DNA of 64,000 nt. Origin: JACMLD01 sp044227095. GTDB lineage: Bacteria; Bacteroidota; Bacteroidia; Chitinophagales; Chitinophagaceae. This document shows positions 54,270-63,352 of the stretch, piece by piece. Location of the stretch: the NCBI GenBank assembly GCA_044227095.1, contig JBGAFV010000001.1:1302001-1366000 (forward strand), read 5' to 3'. Numbering within the stretch: the stretch's first letter is position 1; each line of letters starts with the position of its first letter. Made by a program: the position numbers and the translations under genes. A model generated the notes under the pieces. It was not told where the DNA came from. It made no database searches and worked only from the letters and a program-made list of their open reading frames with translations.

Positions 54270-55541
54270 ATGGTTGGAATTGAAAAATACAGACGTTCCG
54301 TACTATCAGTTTCCATCATTATTATTTGTGTTTTCTTTTTTACTGAATGCATAAACAGGGAAGAACAAAAGAATAAAACTGAAACGGCAACTGCTAACGC
54401 CATTCAGTTTACCGGTTCTGCAAAATGCGAGAGTTGTCATAAAAAAATTTATGAAAGCCATATTAACACTGCTCACTTTCATACTTCAGAAATTGCAAAT
54501 GCCGAAAGCATAAAAGGAAGCTTTGAAGAGGGAAAGAATACATTTACATTTAGTTCGGGCGGTTTTGTAAAAATGGAAAAAAGACAGGATGGATTTTACC
54601 AATCTGCCTATACGCACAACACAGAAAAACTAAGCCAGCGTTTTGATATTGTTTTTGGCTCGGGCACAAAAGGACAATCATTTGCTACATGGTCTGGCAA
54701 TAAACTTTTTCAATTGCCCATAACTTATTTTTCCAGCATGCAGCAATGGTGCAACAGCCCCGGAAACCCTAATAAAATTGCTGTAAACAGGCTTGTTACT
54801 TCCAGGTGCCTGGAATGCCATGCAACATCAGTAGAAACAATTTCAAACATTGAAAACGGTCCCGAAGAATTTAATAAAGCCACTATGGTGTTAGGCGTAG
54901 ACTGTGAAAAATGCCATGGGCCCGGAGCAAAACATGTTGCATTTCAAACAGAACATCCCGAAGAAAAAAAAGCACAGTTTATTATAAACCCGGCTTCATT
55001 TACAAGGCAACAAAGTTTGGATATGTGTACCCTTTGTCACGGAGGAAGATTGCAAAAAACCAAACCTTCATTTGCATTTACAGCTGGCAATAAACTGGCT
55101 GATTATTTTGCAATAGATACAACAGTAAAAGACCCCAATGCCATTGATGTCCATGGCAACCAATATGGCCTCCTTGCCTCAAGTAAATGCTTTACCAAAA
55201 GCAAAACATTAACCTGCATTACATGTCACAGTCCGCATGAAAATGAAAAAGACAATACCATTTTGTTTTCGCAACGTTGTTTAAGTTGCCACAATGGAAA
55301 AAATGGCGCTGAAGTTGTATGTAAGTTAACCAATGCAATAAAGTCAGGTATTAATAACAATTGCACCAACTGCCATATGCCCGAACAACCATCTAAGGCA
55401 ATAGCAGTTTTGCTGCAAGGCACAGATACACTTACGCCGGCAAAGATGCATACGCACTATATAAAAGCATATCCGCAAGAAACGCAAAAAATACTGGCAT
55501 ATATAAAAGGTTCAGTTCATAAAACCGGTCAGGCAAAATAG
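54270..55541 (+). CDS. Seven-haem c-type cytochrome lipoprotein
   Basis: A 423-residue lipoprotein (lipid Cys27 in FTEC). It has seven CxxCH haem sites: CESCH (53-57), CLECH, CEKCH, CTLCH, CITCH, CLSCH and CTNCH. A non-haem domain between sites 1 and 2 holds FGSGTKGQSFATWSG, and the fold resembles cytochrome c554-type multihaem proteins. It could carry electrons at the periplasmic or outer face. It starts 117 bp after the LamG gene and 7 bp before the CRTAC1-type gene, so the last two are coupled. Which enzyme donates electrons is unknown. Confidence 0.88.
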   Translation: MVGIEKYRRSVLSVSIIIICVFFFTECINREEQKNKTETATANAIQFTGSAKCESCHKKIYESHINTAHFHTSEIANAESIKGSFEEGKNTFTFSSGGFVKMEKRQDGFYQSAYTHNTEKLSQRFDIVFGSGTKGQSFATWSGNKLFQLPITYFSSMQQWCNSPGNPNKIAVNRLVTSRCLECHATSVETISNIENGPEEFNKATMVLGVDCEKCHGPGAKHVAFQTEHPEEKKAQFIINPASFTRQQSLDMCTLCHGGRLQKTKPSFAFTAGNKLADYFAIDTTVKDPNAIDVHGNQYGLLASSKCFTKSKTLTCITCHSPHENEKDNTILFSQRCLSCHNGKNGAEVVCKLTNAIKSGINNNCTNCHMPEQPSKAIAVLLQGTDTLTPAKMHTHYIKAYPQETQKILAYIKGSVHKTGQAK

Positions 55542-55548
55542 AATCAAT

Positions 55549-58500
55549 ATGTACACAGGGAAATATTTTTTTATTGCTCTTTTTATTTATTCATTCATGG
55601 CCACATCCTGTAATCAGCAAAACAGGAATGCCATGTTTACAAGTTTATCTTCTTCAACTACGCATATAAAATTTGAAAACAACCTTGAGAAGAAACATGC
55701 GTTCAATATTTTGTATTACCTGTATTATTACAATGGTGGTGGTGTTTCAATAGGTGATATTAATAACGATGGACTGCCCGATATTTATTTTACAGCTAAC
55801 AGTAAAGGCGGTAACAAGTTATACCTAAATAAAGGCAATTTTGAATTTGAAGACATAACAGCGCAGGCGCATGTAGCTGGCAGCTCCGACTGGTGCACTG
55901 GTTCTACCATGGCAGATGTAAATGGTGATGGGTTGCTGGATATTTATGTTGCTGCAGTGAATATAAAAGGAAAATTAACCGGACATAACGAACTGTTTAT
56001 TAATAATGGCAACAACAGCTTTACAGAAAGTGCTGCAAAATGCGGGTTGGATTTCTCTGGCTTTACCACACAGGCTGGTTTTTTTGATTACGACCACGAT
56101 GGCGATTTAGATTGTTTTATACTTAACCAATCTCACCAGCCAAACCAAAATATTGTAGATACAAGCAACAGGAGAAAATTTGACCCTTCTGCGGGCGACA
56201 GGCTTTACAGAAACGATGGCGCAGCCCCCGGCGCATTGCCGCATTATACTGATGTATCTGCTACATCAGGTATTTTCCAGAGCAGTTTGGGTTACGGACT
56301 TGGACTAGCACTGGCCGATATTAATAACGATGGGTGGGAAGATATTTATATTGGCAACGATTTTCACGAGAATGATTATTACTACGTAAACCAGAAAGAC
56401 GGCACATTTAAAGAAGAAGGCGCACAACATTTCAATCATTATAGCCGCTTTAGCATGGGCAATGATGTGGCAGATTATAACAATGATGGACAACCGGATA
56501 TTGTTACTGTAGACATGCTTCCCCCTACAGAAAAACTGGTAAAGACTTATGGCAGCGATGAGAATTATGATATCTACAAGTTTAAAATTTTAAAAAATGG
56601 TTTTCAAAACCAGGTTTCAAGAAATTGCCTGCAGCATAACAATGGAAACGGCAACAGCTTTTCCGAAACAGGTTTGCAAAGCGGTATAGCTGCTACAGAC
56701 TGGAGCTGGAGCCCTTTGTTTGCAGATTTTGATAATGATGGAAAGAAGGATCTGTTTATATCAAGCGGTATTGTAAAACGACCTGTAGATTTAGATTATG
56801 TGCGTTTTGTTTCAGACCTCGCCGCAAAAATAAACAGGAATGAATCTGATAAGTACGATGATGAAACCATTGCAAAAATGCCCGACGGAAGTTCTCATCC
56901 TTTTCTATTTAAGGGCGATGGTAAGATGGCGTTTAAAGATGTTAGCGAAAGCTGGGGAACGGCTGCAATGAATGGTTTTTTTAACGGCGCAGCATATGCA
57001 GATCTTGACAATGATGGAAAACTAGATCTGGTAATTAATTGCCTGAATGCACCCGCCGTGGTTTTAAAAAACAATACAACTGCAAGTCATTACATTTCTT
57101 TTTCTCTAAAAGGAAACGATTTAAATAGAAATGGCATTGGTGCTAAAGTATACCTGTTTAATAAAAATGGTATGCAGTACCAACAACTAATGCCCACAAG
57201 AGGTTTTGAATCTTCTTCAGATATCAGGCTTCATTTTGGGTTGGATACTGCAATAACAATAGACAGTGTTATAGTTGTATGGCAAAATCAGCAATACCAG
57301 GTTTTAAAGAATATGCCGGCAGATAAGCAGGTAGTGGTTAATCAAAAAGATGCAGCCGGTGTTTTTAATGCAGCAAGTTATTTTCCACAGGCAGCAAGTT
57401 TGTTTAGCAATGTAAGCAATGAAATAAAATGCGACTGGACGCATAAAGAAGATGATTTTACAGACTTCAATGTACAATATTTAATTCCGCATGAAGAAAG
57501 TACAAGAGGGCCAAAGATTGCGATTGCAGATGTGAATGGAGACGGACTGGAAGATTTTTATGCATGTGGCGCAAAAATGCAACCTGGTGTTTTAATGATA
57601 CAACAAAGAAACGGTGGCTTTATAAGCAGCGATACCGCATTGTTCAGTAAAGATGCCATTTGCGAAGATGTAGACGCAGTTTTCTTTGACGCTAACGGTG
57701 ACGGACACCCGGATCTTTTTGTAGTGAGTGGAGGAAACGAACCACCGCCATCTGCACTTGCAAGAGAAGACAGGCTTTACCTCAACGATGGAAAAGGAAG
57801 ATTTACAAAGGCGCAGAATTTTTTATCGCAGGTGTATGAAGATAAATCCTGCGTGGCTGTAGCAGATATAGATAATGATGGCGACATGGATATTTTTGTT
57901 GGCAACCTTTCCGGCATTGCAGTATATGGCTCGCCTTCTACTTCCTATCTTTTTATAAACGATGGCAAAGGACATTTTTCAAAATCTGTACAAGGGTTAG
58001 AATTGTTTAAGGATATGGGTATGGTTACCTGTGCAGGTTTTGCAGATATTAACAGCGATGGCTGGAAAGATCTTGTAGTAAGTGGTGAGTTTATGCCCAT
58101 GAAAATATTTATGAATAATAAAGGAACCTTTACTGAGAAAGATATTGCTAATTCTACCGGCTTATGGCAGACGGTTTCTATTAGTGATGTTAACGGTGAT
58201 GGATATGCGGATATACTGGCCGGTAACTGGGGACATAACACTAAACTCTGGGCTGGCAAAAACGGGCCGGTTAAAATGTACGTGAAAGATTTTGACCGAA
58301 ATGGATCTGTAGAACAGATTCTTTGCTATACTATTGATGGGAAAGAGTATCCTTTTCTTGCCAAAGATGAGCTGGAGAGAGCTCTGCCGGTATTAAAAAA
58401 AGCTTACCTCAAATATGGCGAAGTAGCAGGGCAGGATGTGCAATACATGTTTTACGATTTATTTAAAGACTATAAAGAGTTTAAGGCCGAAACACTTTCA

Positions 58501-58854
58501 TCAGCATGTTTTATAAATGATGGCAAAGGAAATTTTAAACAGGTTGATTTGCCCGATGAATTGCAACTGGCACCAATATTTTCTTTTGCTCCGTCTGTCT
58601 CTAACAATACACAAGGTTTTATTGCAGCTGGTAATTTTTATGGTGTTATGCCTTACGAAGGAAGATACGATGCATTGCGCCCAACCACATTCAGGTACGA
58701 TGCAAATAAAAAACAGTTTATTACCCAAGCTGGTGTAGAAGGAATAAATGGAGAAGTGAGGGATGCAAAATGGATTAGTTATACGGGCCACCAAAAATTA
58801 TTAATGCTGGCAAGAAATAATAACAGGATTGTTTTTCTTAAACCTGCTAATTGA
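55549..58854 (+). CDS. CRTAC1-type surface lipoprotein with VCBS/FG-GAP repeats and ASPIC/UnbV domain
   Basis: A 1101-residue lipoprotein (Cys21 in MATSC). Two sets of VCBS/FG-GAP propeller blades flank an ASPIC/UnbV domain at about residues 525-600 (NGIGAKVYLFN, RGFESSSDIRLHFGLD). At least twelve calcium-loop motifs of the DxNxDG type occur, such as DINNDG, DVNGDG, DYDHDG, DFDNDG. These form beta-propellers used for carbohydrate or protein contact. It begins 7 bp after the haem protein and stops 5 bp before the GH144 gene, so the three are an operon core. Its molecular role is unknown. Confidence 0.9.
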   Translation: MYTGKYFFIALFIYSFMATSCNQQNRNAMFTSLSSSTTHIKFENNLEKKHAFNILYYLYYYNGGGVSIGDINNDGLPDIYFTANSKGGNKLYLNKGNFEFEDITAQAHVAGSSDWCTGSTMADVNGDGLLDIYVAAVNIKGKLTGHNELFINNGNNSFTESAAKCGLDFSGFTTQAGFFDYDHDGDLDCFILNQSHQPNQNIVDTSNRRKFDPSAGDRLYRNDGAAPGALPHYTDVSATSGIFQSSLGYGLGLALADINNDGWEDIYIGNDFHENDYYYVNQKDGTFKEEGAQHFNHYSRFSMGNDVADYNNDGQPDIVTVDMLPPTEKLVKTYGSDENYDIYKFKILKNGFQNQVSRNCLQHNNGNGNSFSETGLQSGIAATDWSWSPLFADFDNDGKKDLFISSGIVKRPVDLDYVRFVSDLAAKINRNESDKYDDETIAKMPDGSSHPFLFKGDGKMAFKDVSESWGTAAMNGFFNGAAYADLDNDGKLDLVINCLNAPAVVLKNNTTASHYISFSLKGNDLNRNGIGAKVYLFNKNGMQYQQLMPTRGFESSSDIRLHFGLDTAITIDSVIVVWQNQQYQVLKNMPADKQVVVNQKDAAGVFNAASYFPQAASLFSNVSNEIKCDWTHKEDDFTDFNVQYLIPHEESTRGPKIAIADVNGDGLEDFYACGAKMQPGVLMIQQRNGGFISSDTALFSKDAICEDVDAVFFDANGDGHPDLFVVSGGNEPPPSALAREDRLYLNDGKGRFTKAQNFLSQVYEDKSCVAVADIDNDGDMDIFVGNLSGIAVYGSPSTSYLFINDGKGHFSKSVQGLELFKDMGMVTCAGFADINSDGWKDLVVSGEFMPMKIFMNNKGTFTEKDIANSTGLWQTVSISDVNGDGYADILAGNWGHNTKLWAGKNGPVKMYVKDFDRNGSVEQILCYTIDGKEYPFLAKDELERALPVLKKAYLKYGEVAGQDVQYMFYDLFKDYKEFKAETLSSACFINDGKGNFKQVDLPDELQLAPIFSFAPSVSNNTQGFIAAGNFYGVMPYEGRYDALRPTTFRYDANKKQFITQAGVEGINGEVRDAKWISYTGHQKLLMLARNNNRIVFLKPAN

Positions 58855-58859
58855 AGTGT

Positions 58860-60545
58860 ATGAACATTGTGAAATTTTTTATTGTTGCAATTATCTATAC
58901 CTGCTTTTTTGGGTGCAGTAAAAAAAGTGATCCGCCTGCGCCAACACCACCAGTAACCCCGCCTGGTCCATTAAATGTACAGGCAATGCTGGTAAATAAT
59001 GCACCCGTTGATAATATCAGTATTATATACGGGGCATCATTTACGCCGGTAATAAAAATTCAATTTAGCGCAGCTTTATTAAAGAGTAGTGTACCAACAG
59101 CTGTAAGCATTACAGATATTAGTGCTGGCAATGCAATAGCTATTTCAACAACTTTTCAAAATGGCGATTCAACTTTATTGGTGCAACCGTCATCGGTATT
59201 AAAGTCTATTTCAAAATATGTATTTAGCATAACAACCGATCTTACTTCAGCAGATAAAGTGCATTTAACTACAGCTGTTAATAAAACACTCATTACACAA
59301 ATAGATTCTTCCAGAAAGTTTGCTGCAATTGCAGATAATGATTTGCTTGACACGATACAAAGAAGAACGTTTAAATATTTTTGGGACTTTGCTCACCCCG
59401 TTAGCGGCCTTGCACGTGAAAGAAATACTTCAGGAGAAACTGTAACTTCTGGTGGATCTGGTTTTGGTATTATGGCCATTGTTACTGCTGTTAGCAGAAA
59501 TTATATTACACGTGCACAAGGGCTGGCAAGAATACAAACCATTACGTCTTTTCTAAAAAACACGGCGCAAAAATTTCACGGGGCATTTCCGCATTGGCTT
59601 AATGGAACTACAGGGGTTGCAATACCATTTAGTACAAAAGACAATGGGGCCGATTTGGTAGAAACATCTTACTTAATGCAGGGCCTGCTTTGTGCAAGGC
59701 AATATTTTGATGGCGGCGGTACAGATGAAACAACTTTGCGCAGTGATATTAATTCACTCTGGAATGGAGTAGAATGGGATTGGTTCAGGCAGAATAACCA
59801 GAACGTTTTATACTGGCACTGGAGCCCCAATTACAACTGGGATATGAATGTGCCAATAAAAGGCTGGAATGAATGCCTTATTACTTATGTGCTGGCGGCT
59901 TCATCTTCATCGCATAGTATTCCAAAAGCTGTGTATGATAACGGATGGGCTTCTAACGGTTCAATGAAAAACGGCGCTGCTTATTACGGTTATACATTGC
60001 CTTTAGGTCCTGCCAATGGCGGCCCATTATTTTTTTCTCACTATTCATTTTTGGGCATTAACCCAAATGGTTTAACAGATGCGTATGCAGATTATACAAC
60101 GCAGACAAAAAATCATACGCTTATCAATTACAGTTATTGCAAAACAAATCCGCAGGGGAATTATGGGTATAGCGATTCCTGCTGGGGTTTAACTGCAAGT
60201 GATATTCAAAATGGTTATACCGCTAGTTCACCTACTAATGATGTTGGAGTGATAGCGCCAACCGCTGCTATATCTTCTCTTCCTTATACACCTGCAGAAT
60301 CTATGAAAGCATTGAAGTTCTTTTATTATGTGCTGGGCGATAAGCTTTGGAAGGATTATGGTTTTGTGGATGCTTTTTCTTTAAAAGACGCATGGTTTGC
60401 CAATTCATTTTTAGCTATAGATCAGGGCCCGGAAATAATTATGATAGAAAATTACAGGAGCGGCTTGCTATGGAATTTATTTACAAGTTGCCCCGAGGTG
60501 AAAACAGGAATGAAAGCATTAGGATTTAATGCACCTTACCTCTAA
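58860..60545 (+). CDS. GH144 glucanase (glycoamylase family), lipoprotein with N-terminal Ig-like domain
   Basis: A 561-residue lipoprotein (Cys19 in FFGC), a Pro-rich linker (PPAPTPPVTPPGP), an Ig-like domain (about 45-145) and a C-terminal glycoamylase-type domain. The latter opens RRTFKYFWDFAHPVSGLARER and contains GGSGFGIMAIVTAV, FPHWLNGTTGVAIPFSTKDNGADLVETSYLMQGLL and YWHWSPNYNWDMN. The glycoamylase domain is GH144, whose studied Chitinophaga member is an endo-beta-1,2-glucanase. ATG at 58860 lies 5 bp after the previous stop; an upstream TTG frame is not needed. Substrate by homology only. Confidence 0.88.
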   Translation: MNIVKFFIVAIIYTCFFGCSKKSDPPAPTPPVTPPGPLNVQAMLVNNAPVDNISIIYGASFTPVIKIQFSAALLKSSVPTAVSITDISAGNAIAISTTFQNGDSTLLVQPSSVLKSISKYVFSITTDLTSADKVHLTTAVNKTLITQIDSSRKFAAIADNDLLDTIQRRTFKYFWDFAHPVSGLARERNTSGETVTSGGSGFGIMAIVTAVSRNYITRAQGLARIQTITSFLKNTAQKFHGAFPHWLNGTTGVAIPFSTKDNGADLVETSYLMQGLLCARQYFDGGGTDETTLRSDINSLWNGVEWDWFRQNNQNVLYWHWSPNYNWDMNVPIKGWNECLITYVLAASSSSHSIPKAVYDNGWASNGSMKNGAAYYGYTLPLGPANGGPLFFSHYSFLGINPNGLTDAYADYTTQTKNHTLINYSYCKTNPQGNYGYSDSCWGLTASDIQNGYTASSPTNDVGVIAPTAAISSLPYTPAESMKALKFFYYVLGDKLWKDYGFVDAFSLKDAWFANSFLAIDQGPEIIMIENYRSGLLWNLFTSCPEVKTGMKALGFNAPYL

Positions 60546-60699
60546 CATAGAGTTCGGTGGAGTAAGATATACAGACTTGCACTGTGCTGAATAATGATAA
60601 ACTGTTGAAGAGTGCGACGCAAGAAAAGTTAAATAGTAGTAATACAGCTGGAAGCAAAATGAACAACTATAAATAATCGGTGCATATAAAAATAGGTGT

Positions 60700-62043
60700 A
60701 TGAAAAATTGTTTACTGTACGCTATTTGTATTTTTTGGAGTTGCTGCGGATTGTTTGCGCAAAAGAAAACAATCATTGCATCAAAAGAAAAAGTAGCAAG
60801 GCCTGCAAATCTTACTGATTCAGCTTTGCTGGATTTGGTGCAAAAACAAACATTTAAATATTTCTGGGACTTTGCGCACCCTGTAAGTGGTATGGCACGC
60901 GAACGCAGCAATGAATCTTTTGGATATGGCAATGAAGTGGTAACTACCGGCGGCACTGGCTTTGGAGTTATGGCTGTAATTGTAGCAGCAGATAGAAAAT
61001 TGATTGGCCGCGATACAGCTGCAAAATTTTTGCTGAAGATGGTTAAGTTTTTATCTAAGGCAAATGCATACCACGGTGTTTTTCCGCATTGGCTTAATGG
61101 TTCTACCGGCGTTACCATTCCGTTTAGCAGAAAAGATGATGGTGCAGATTTGGTAGAAACATCTTACCTCATGCAGGGCTTGCTTTGTGCAAGGCAATAT
61201 TTTAATGCAGATAATGATATTGAACATGAATTGCGCAACCGCATTAACTGGATGTGGAATGATATAGAATGGAACTGGTTTACCAAAGACGGGCAGGATG
61301 TTTTGTATTGGCACTGGAGCCCAAACAATGGCTGGGCAATGAATTTTGCAGTGCGTGGTTTTAACGAATGCCTTATAATGTATGTGCTGGCGGCATCGGC
61401 ACAACGCTATCCGGTTCCGGCATCTGTGTATCACAATGGTTGGGCACAAAGCAATTTCTTTAAAAACGGAAAAACATTTTACGGTTATACATTGCCTTTA
61501 GGTTTTGATTATGGCGGGCCATTGTTTTTTTCACAGTATTCTTTTTTAGGACTTGATCCCCGCGGATTGAAAGATGAATATGCTGATTATTGGCAGCAGA
61601 ATACAAACCATACATTAATCAACCATGCATATTGCCTGGATAATCCTAAGAAGTTTAAAGGCTATGGAGAAAACTGCTGGGGTTTAACAGCAAGCGATAC
61701 CTACGATGGCTACAATGCGTTTTCGCCTACAAACGATTTTGGTACCATTACACCAACGGCAGCTTTATCAGCTTTTCCGTATACACCAGAATTTTCTATG
61801 AAAGCGCTGAAACATTTTTATAATGATTTAGGTGATAAAATATGGAGCGAATATGGTTTTACAGATGCGTTTAATGAAACAAAAAACTGGTATGCATCAT
61901 CTCACCTGGCTATAGACCAGGGGCCAATTATTGTAATGATAGAAAACTACAGGACCGGCTTAATGTGGAAATTGTTTATGAGTTGCCCCGAAATAAAATC
62001 GGGCCTTACGAAACTTGGTTTTGAATACACAGCCGGAAAATGA
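60700..62043 (+). CDS. GH144 glucanase (glycoamylase family), second copy
   Basis: A 447-residue secreted GH144 protein with a Sec signal peptide (to about residue 20, GLFAQ) and no Ig-like domain. The catalytic domain aligns throughout with the preceding enzyme: KYFWDFAHPVSGMARERS, GGTGFGVMAVIVAADR, FPHWLNGSTGVTIPFSRKDDGADLVETSYLMQGLL, WHWSPNNGWAMN and AIDQGPIIVMIENYRTGLMWKLF near the end. One enzyme anchored outside and one soluble in the periplasm is a common split in polysaccharide loci. The 154-bp gap before it (60546-60699) shows no clear signal. Confidence 0.9.
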   Translation: MKNCLLYAICIFWSCCGLFAQKKTIIASKEKVARPANLTDSALLDLVQKQTFKYFWDFAHPVSGMARERSNESFGYGNEVVTTGGTGFGVMAVIVAADRKLIGRDTAAKFLLKMVKFLSKANAYHGVFPHWLNGSTGVTIPFSRKDDGADLVETSYLMQGLLCARQYFNADNDIEHELRNRINWMWNDIEWNWFTKDGQDVLYWHWSPNNGWAMNFAVRGFNECLIMYVLAASAQRYPVPASVYHNGWAQSNFFKNGKTFYGYTLPLGFDYGGPLFFSQYSFLGLDPRGLKDEYADYWQQNTNHTLINHAYCLDNPKKFKGYGENCWGLTASDTYDGYNAFSPTNDFGTITPTAALSAFPYTPEFSMKALKHFYNDLGDKIWSEYGFTDAFNETKNWYASSHLAIDQGPIIVMIENYRTGLMWKLFMSCPEIKSGLTKLGFEYTAGK

Positions 62044-62124
62044 TTGCAAAACTTTAGCGTAACAATTTCTGTCTTGTAAATAGGATTTAGCGAATACTGA
62101 ATATCGTAACCACAAACTTGCTAT

Positions 62125-63291
62125 ATGAAAAAAGAAATTTCACGCAATGAATTTCTTAAACGCACTGCAATGGCAGGTGCGGCAGTTTTACTGTCGTCAC
62201 TTGAAAGCCTTGCAGCAGATCCTCAAAAGAAATTGAAAGTTGCCATTATTGGTTGTGGCAGTGTAAGCAACCGGTATATTCCTCACCTGCAAACTTCTTC
62301 TCTCATAGAAATTGTTGCACTCTGCGATATAAAATATGAACGTGCTCTTGAACAAAATAAAAAGTACAATGTAAACGCTACTACCTATGCGCACATAGAT
62401 AAACTGCTTGCAGGTGTTCCATTCGATTTAATGATTACCACAACAGATATGCAAATGCATGGAGAGCTTAATAAAAATGCATTGCTTGCCGGTAAACATG
62501 TATGGAGCGAGAAACCAATGGCCAACACCTATGCAGAAGGAAAAGCGTTGCTGGATTTAGCAAAATCAAAAGGCATAAAAATTTTTGGCGCACCTGCAGT
62601 AGTAAACAGTCCGCAGTTTGCATTTATGAGCAAATGCTTGCAGGAAGGAAAACTGGGCCGTGTTGCCAGTGCACATGGACAGTATGGACATACCGGCCCT
62701 ACCTGGAGTGCTTTCTTTTATGAAAAAGGTGGCGGAAGCATGCCCGATCTTGGTGTGTACAATATGGCTACGATGACGGGCCTGCTTGGTCCTGCTAAAA
62801 GTGTTATGGCCATGACAAGTATTGTAAACCCGGAAAGAACTGTAGATGACAAAGGAAAAATTAAAGTAGTGGCAGAAGATAACGCACATATTTTACTGGA
62901 ACATGAAAAAGGTGTAATTTCTCATGTAATGTGTGGGTTTAATTTTTTTGATCCGCATGGCCACGAAGCAAAAGGACAAACCCTGCACTCAATACAGATT
63001 TATGGCGATTTTGGTAATATGCGGCTGATTGGTTACGATTGGGAACCTTTGGGTGTATGGCTGGATACTTCCTGGACAGAGCCTGCAAAACTTTGCCAGG
63101 AAAATGCAGAAGGATATGAATGGCAGGAAGGCGCAACAAAAATTGGCGAAGCACTTGTAAAAAATATAGAACCCCGAATTGCAGCAGAACATGCATTGCA
63201 TGTGTTGGAAATTATTGAGGCAGCAAGAACATCATCGGCTACAGGTAAAAAAATAATGCTGCAATCAACTTTTAGATGGCCAATGGTATAA
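62125..63291 (+). CDS. Exported Gfo/Idh/MocA-family oxidoreductase
   Basis: A 388-residue NAD(P)-type oxidoreductase. Signal: SRNEFLKRTAMAGAAVLLSS, like a twin-arginine signal but with Arg-Asn instead of Arg-Arg. The Rossmann motif VAIIGCGSVSNRY and the sugar-site EKPMANTYAEG follow (EKP at about residue 131), and SMPDLGVYNMATMTGLLG is near the middle. Tat-exported members of this family in Bacteroidota act on glycosides with tightly bound cofactor, for example by 3-keto chemistry. It sits in the glucan locus after the GH144 genes. The reaction here is inference. Confidence 0.88.
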   Translation: MKKEISRNEFLKRTAMAGAAVLLSSLESLAADPQKKLKVAIIGCGSVSNRYIPHLQTSSLIEIVALCDIKYERALEQNKKYNVNATTYAHIDKLLAGVPFDLMITTTDMQMHGELNKNALLAGKHVWSEKPMANTYAEGKALLDLAKSKGIKIFGAPAVVNSPQFAFMSKCLQEGKLGRVASAHGQYGHTGPTWSAFFYEKGGGSMPDLGVYNMATMTGLLGPAKSVMAMTSIVNPERTVDDKGKIKVVAEDNAHILLEHEKGVISHVMCGFNFFDPHGHEAKGQTLHSIQIYGDFGNMRLIGYDWEPLGVWLDTSWTEPAKLCQENAEGYEWQEGATKIGEALVKNIEPRIAAEHALHVLEIIEAARTSSATGKKIMLQSTFRWPMV

Positions 63292-63352
63292 AAGAGATAT
63301 TTTTTGTTATAACGATTGATAAATATCCTGTTCATTTTAAAAACGAATTACC

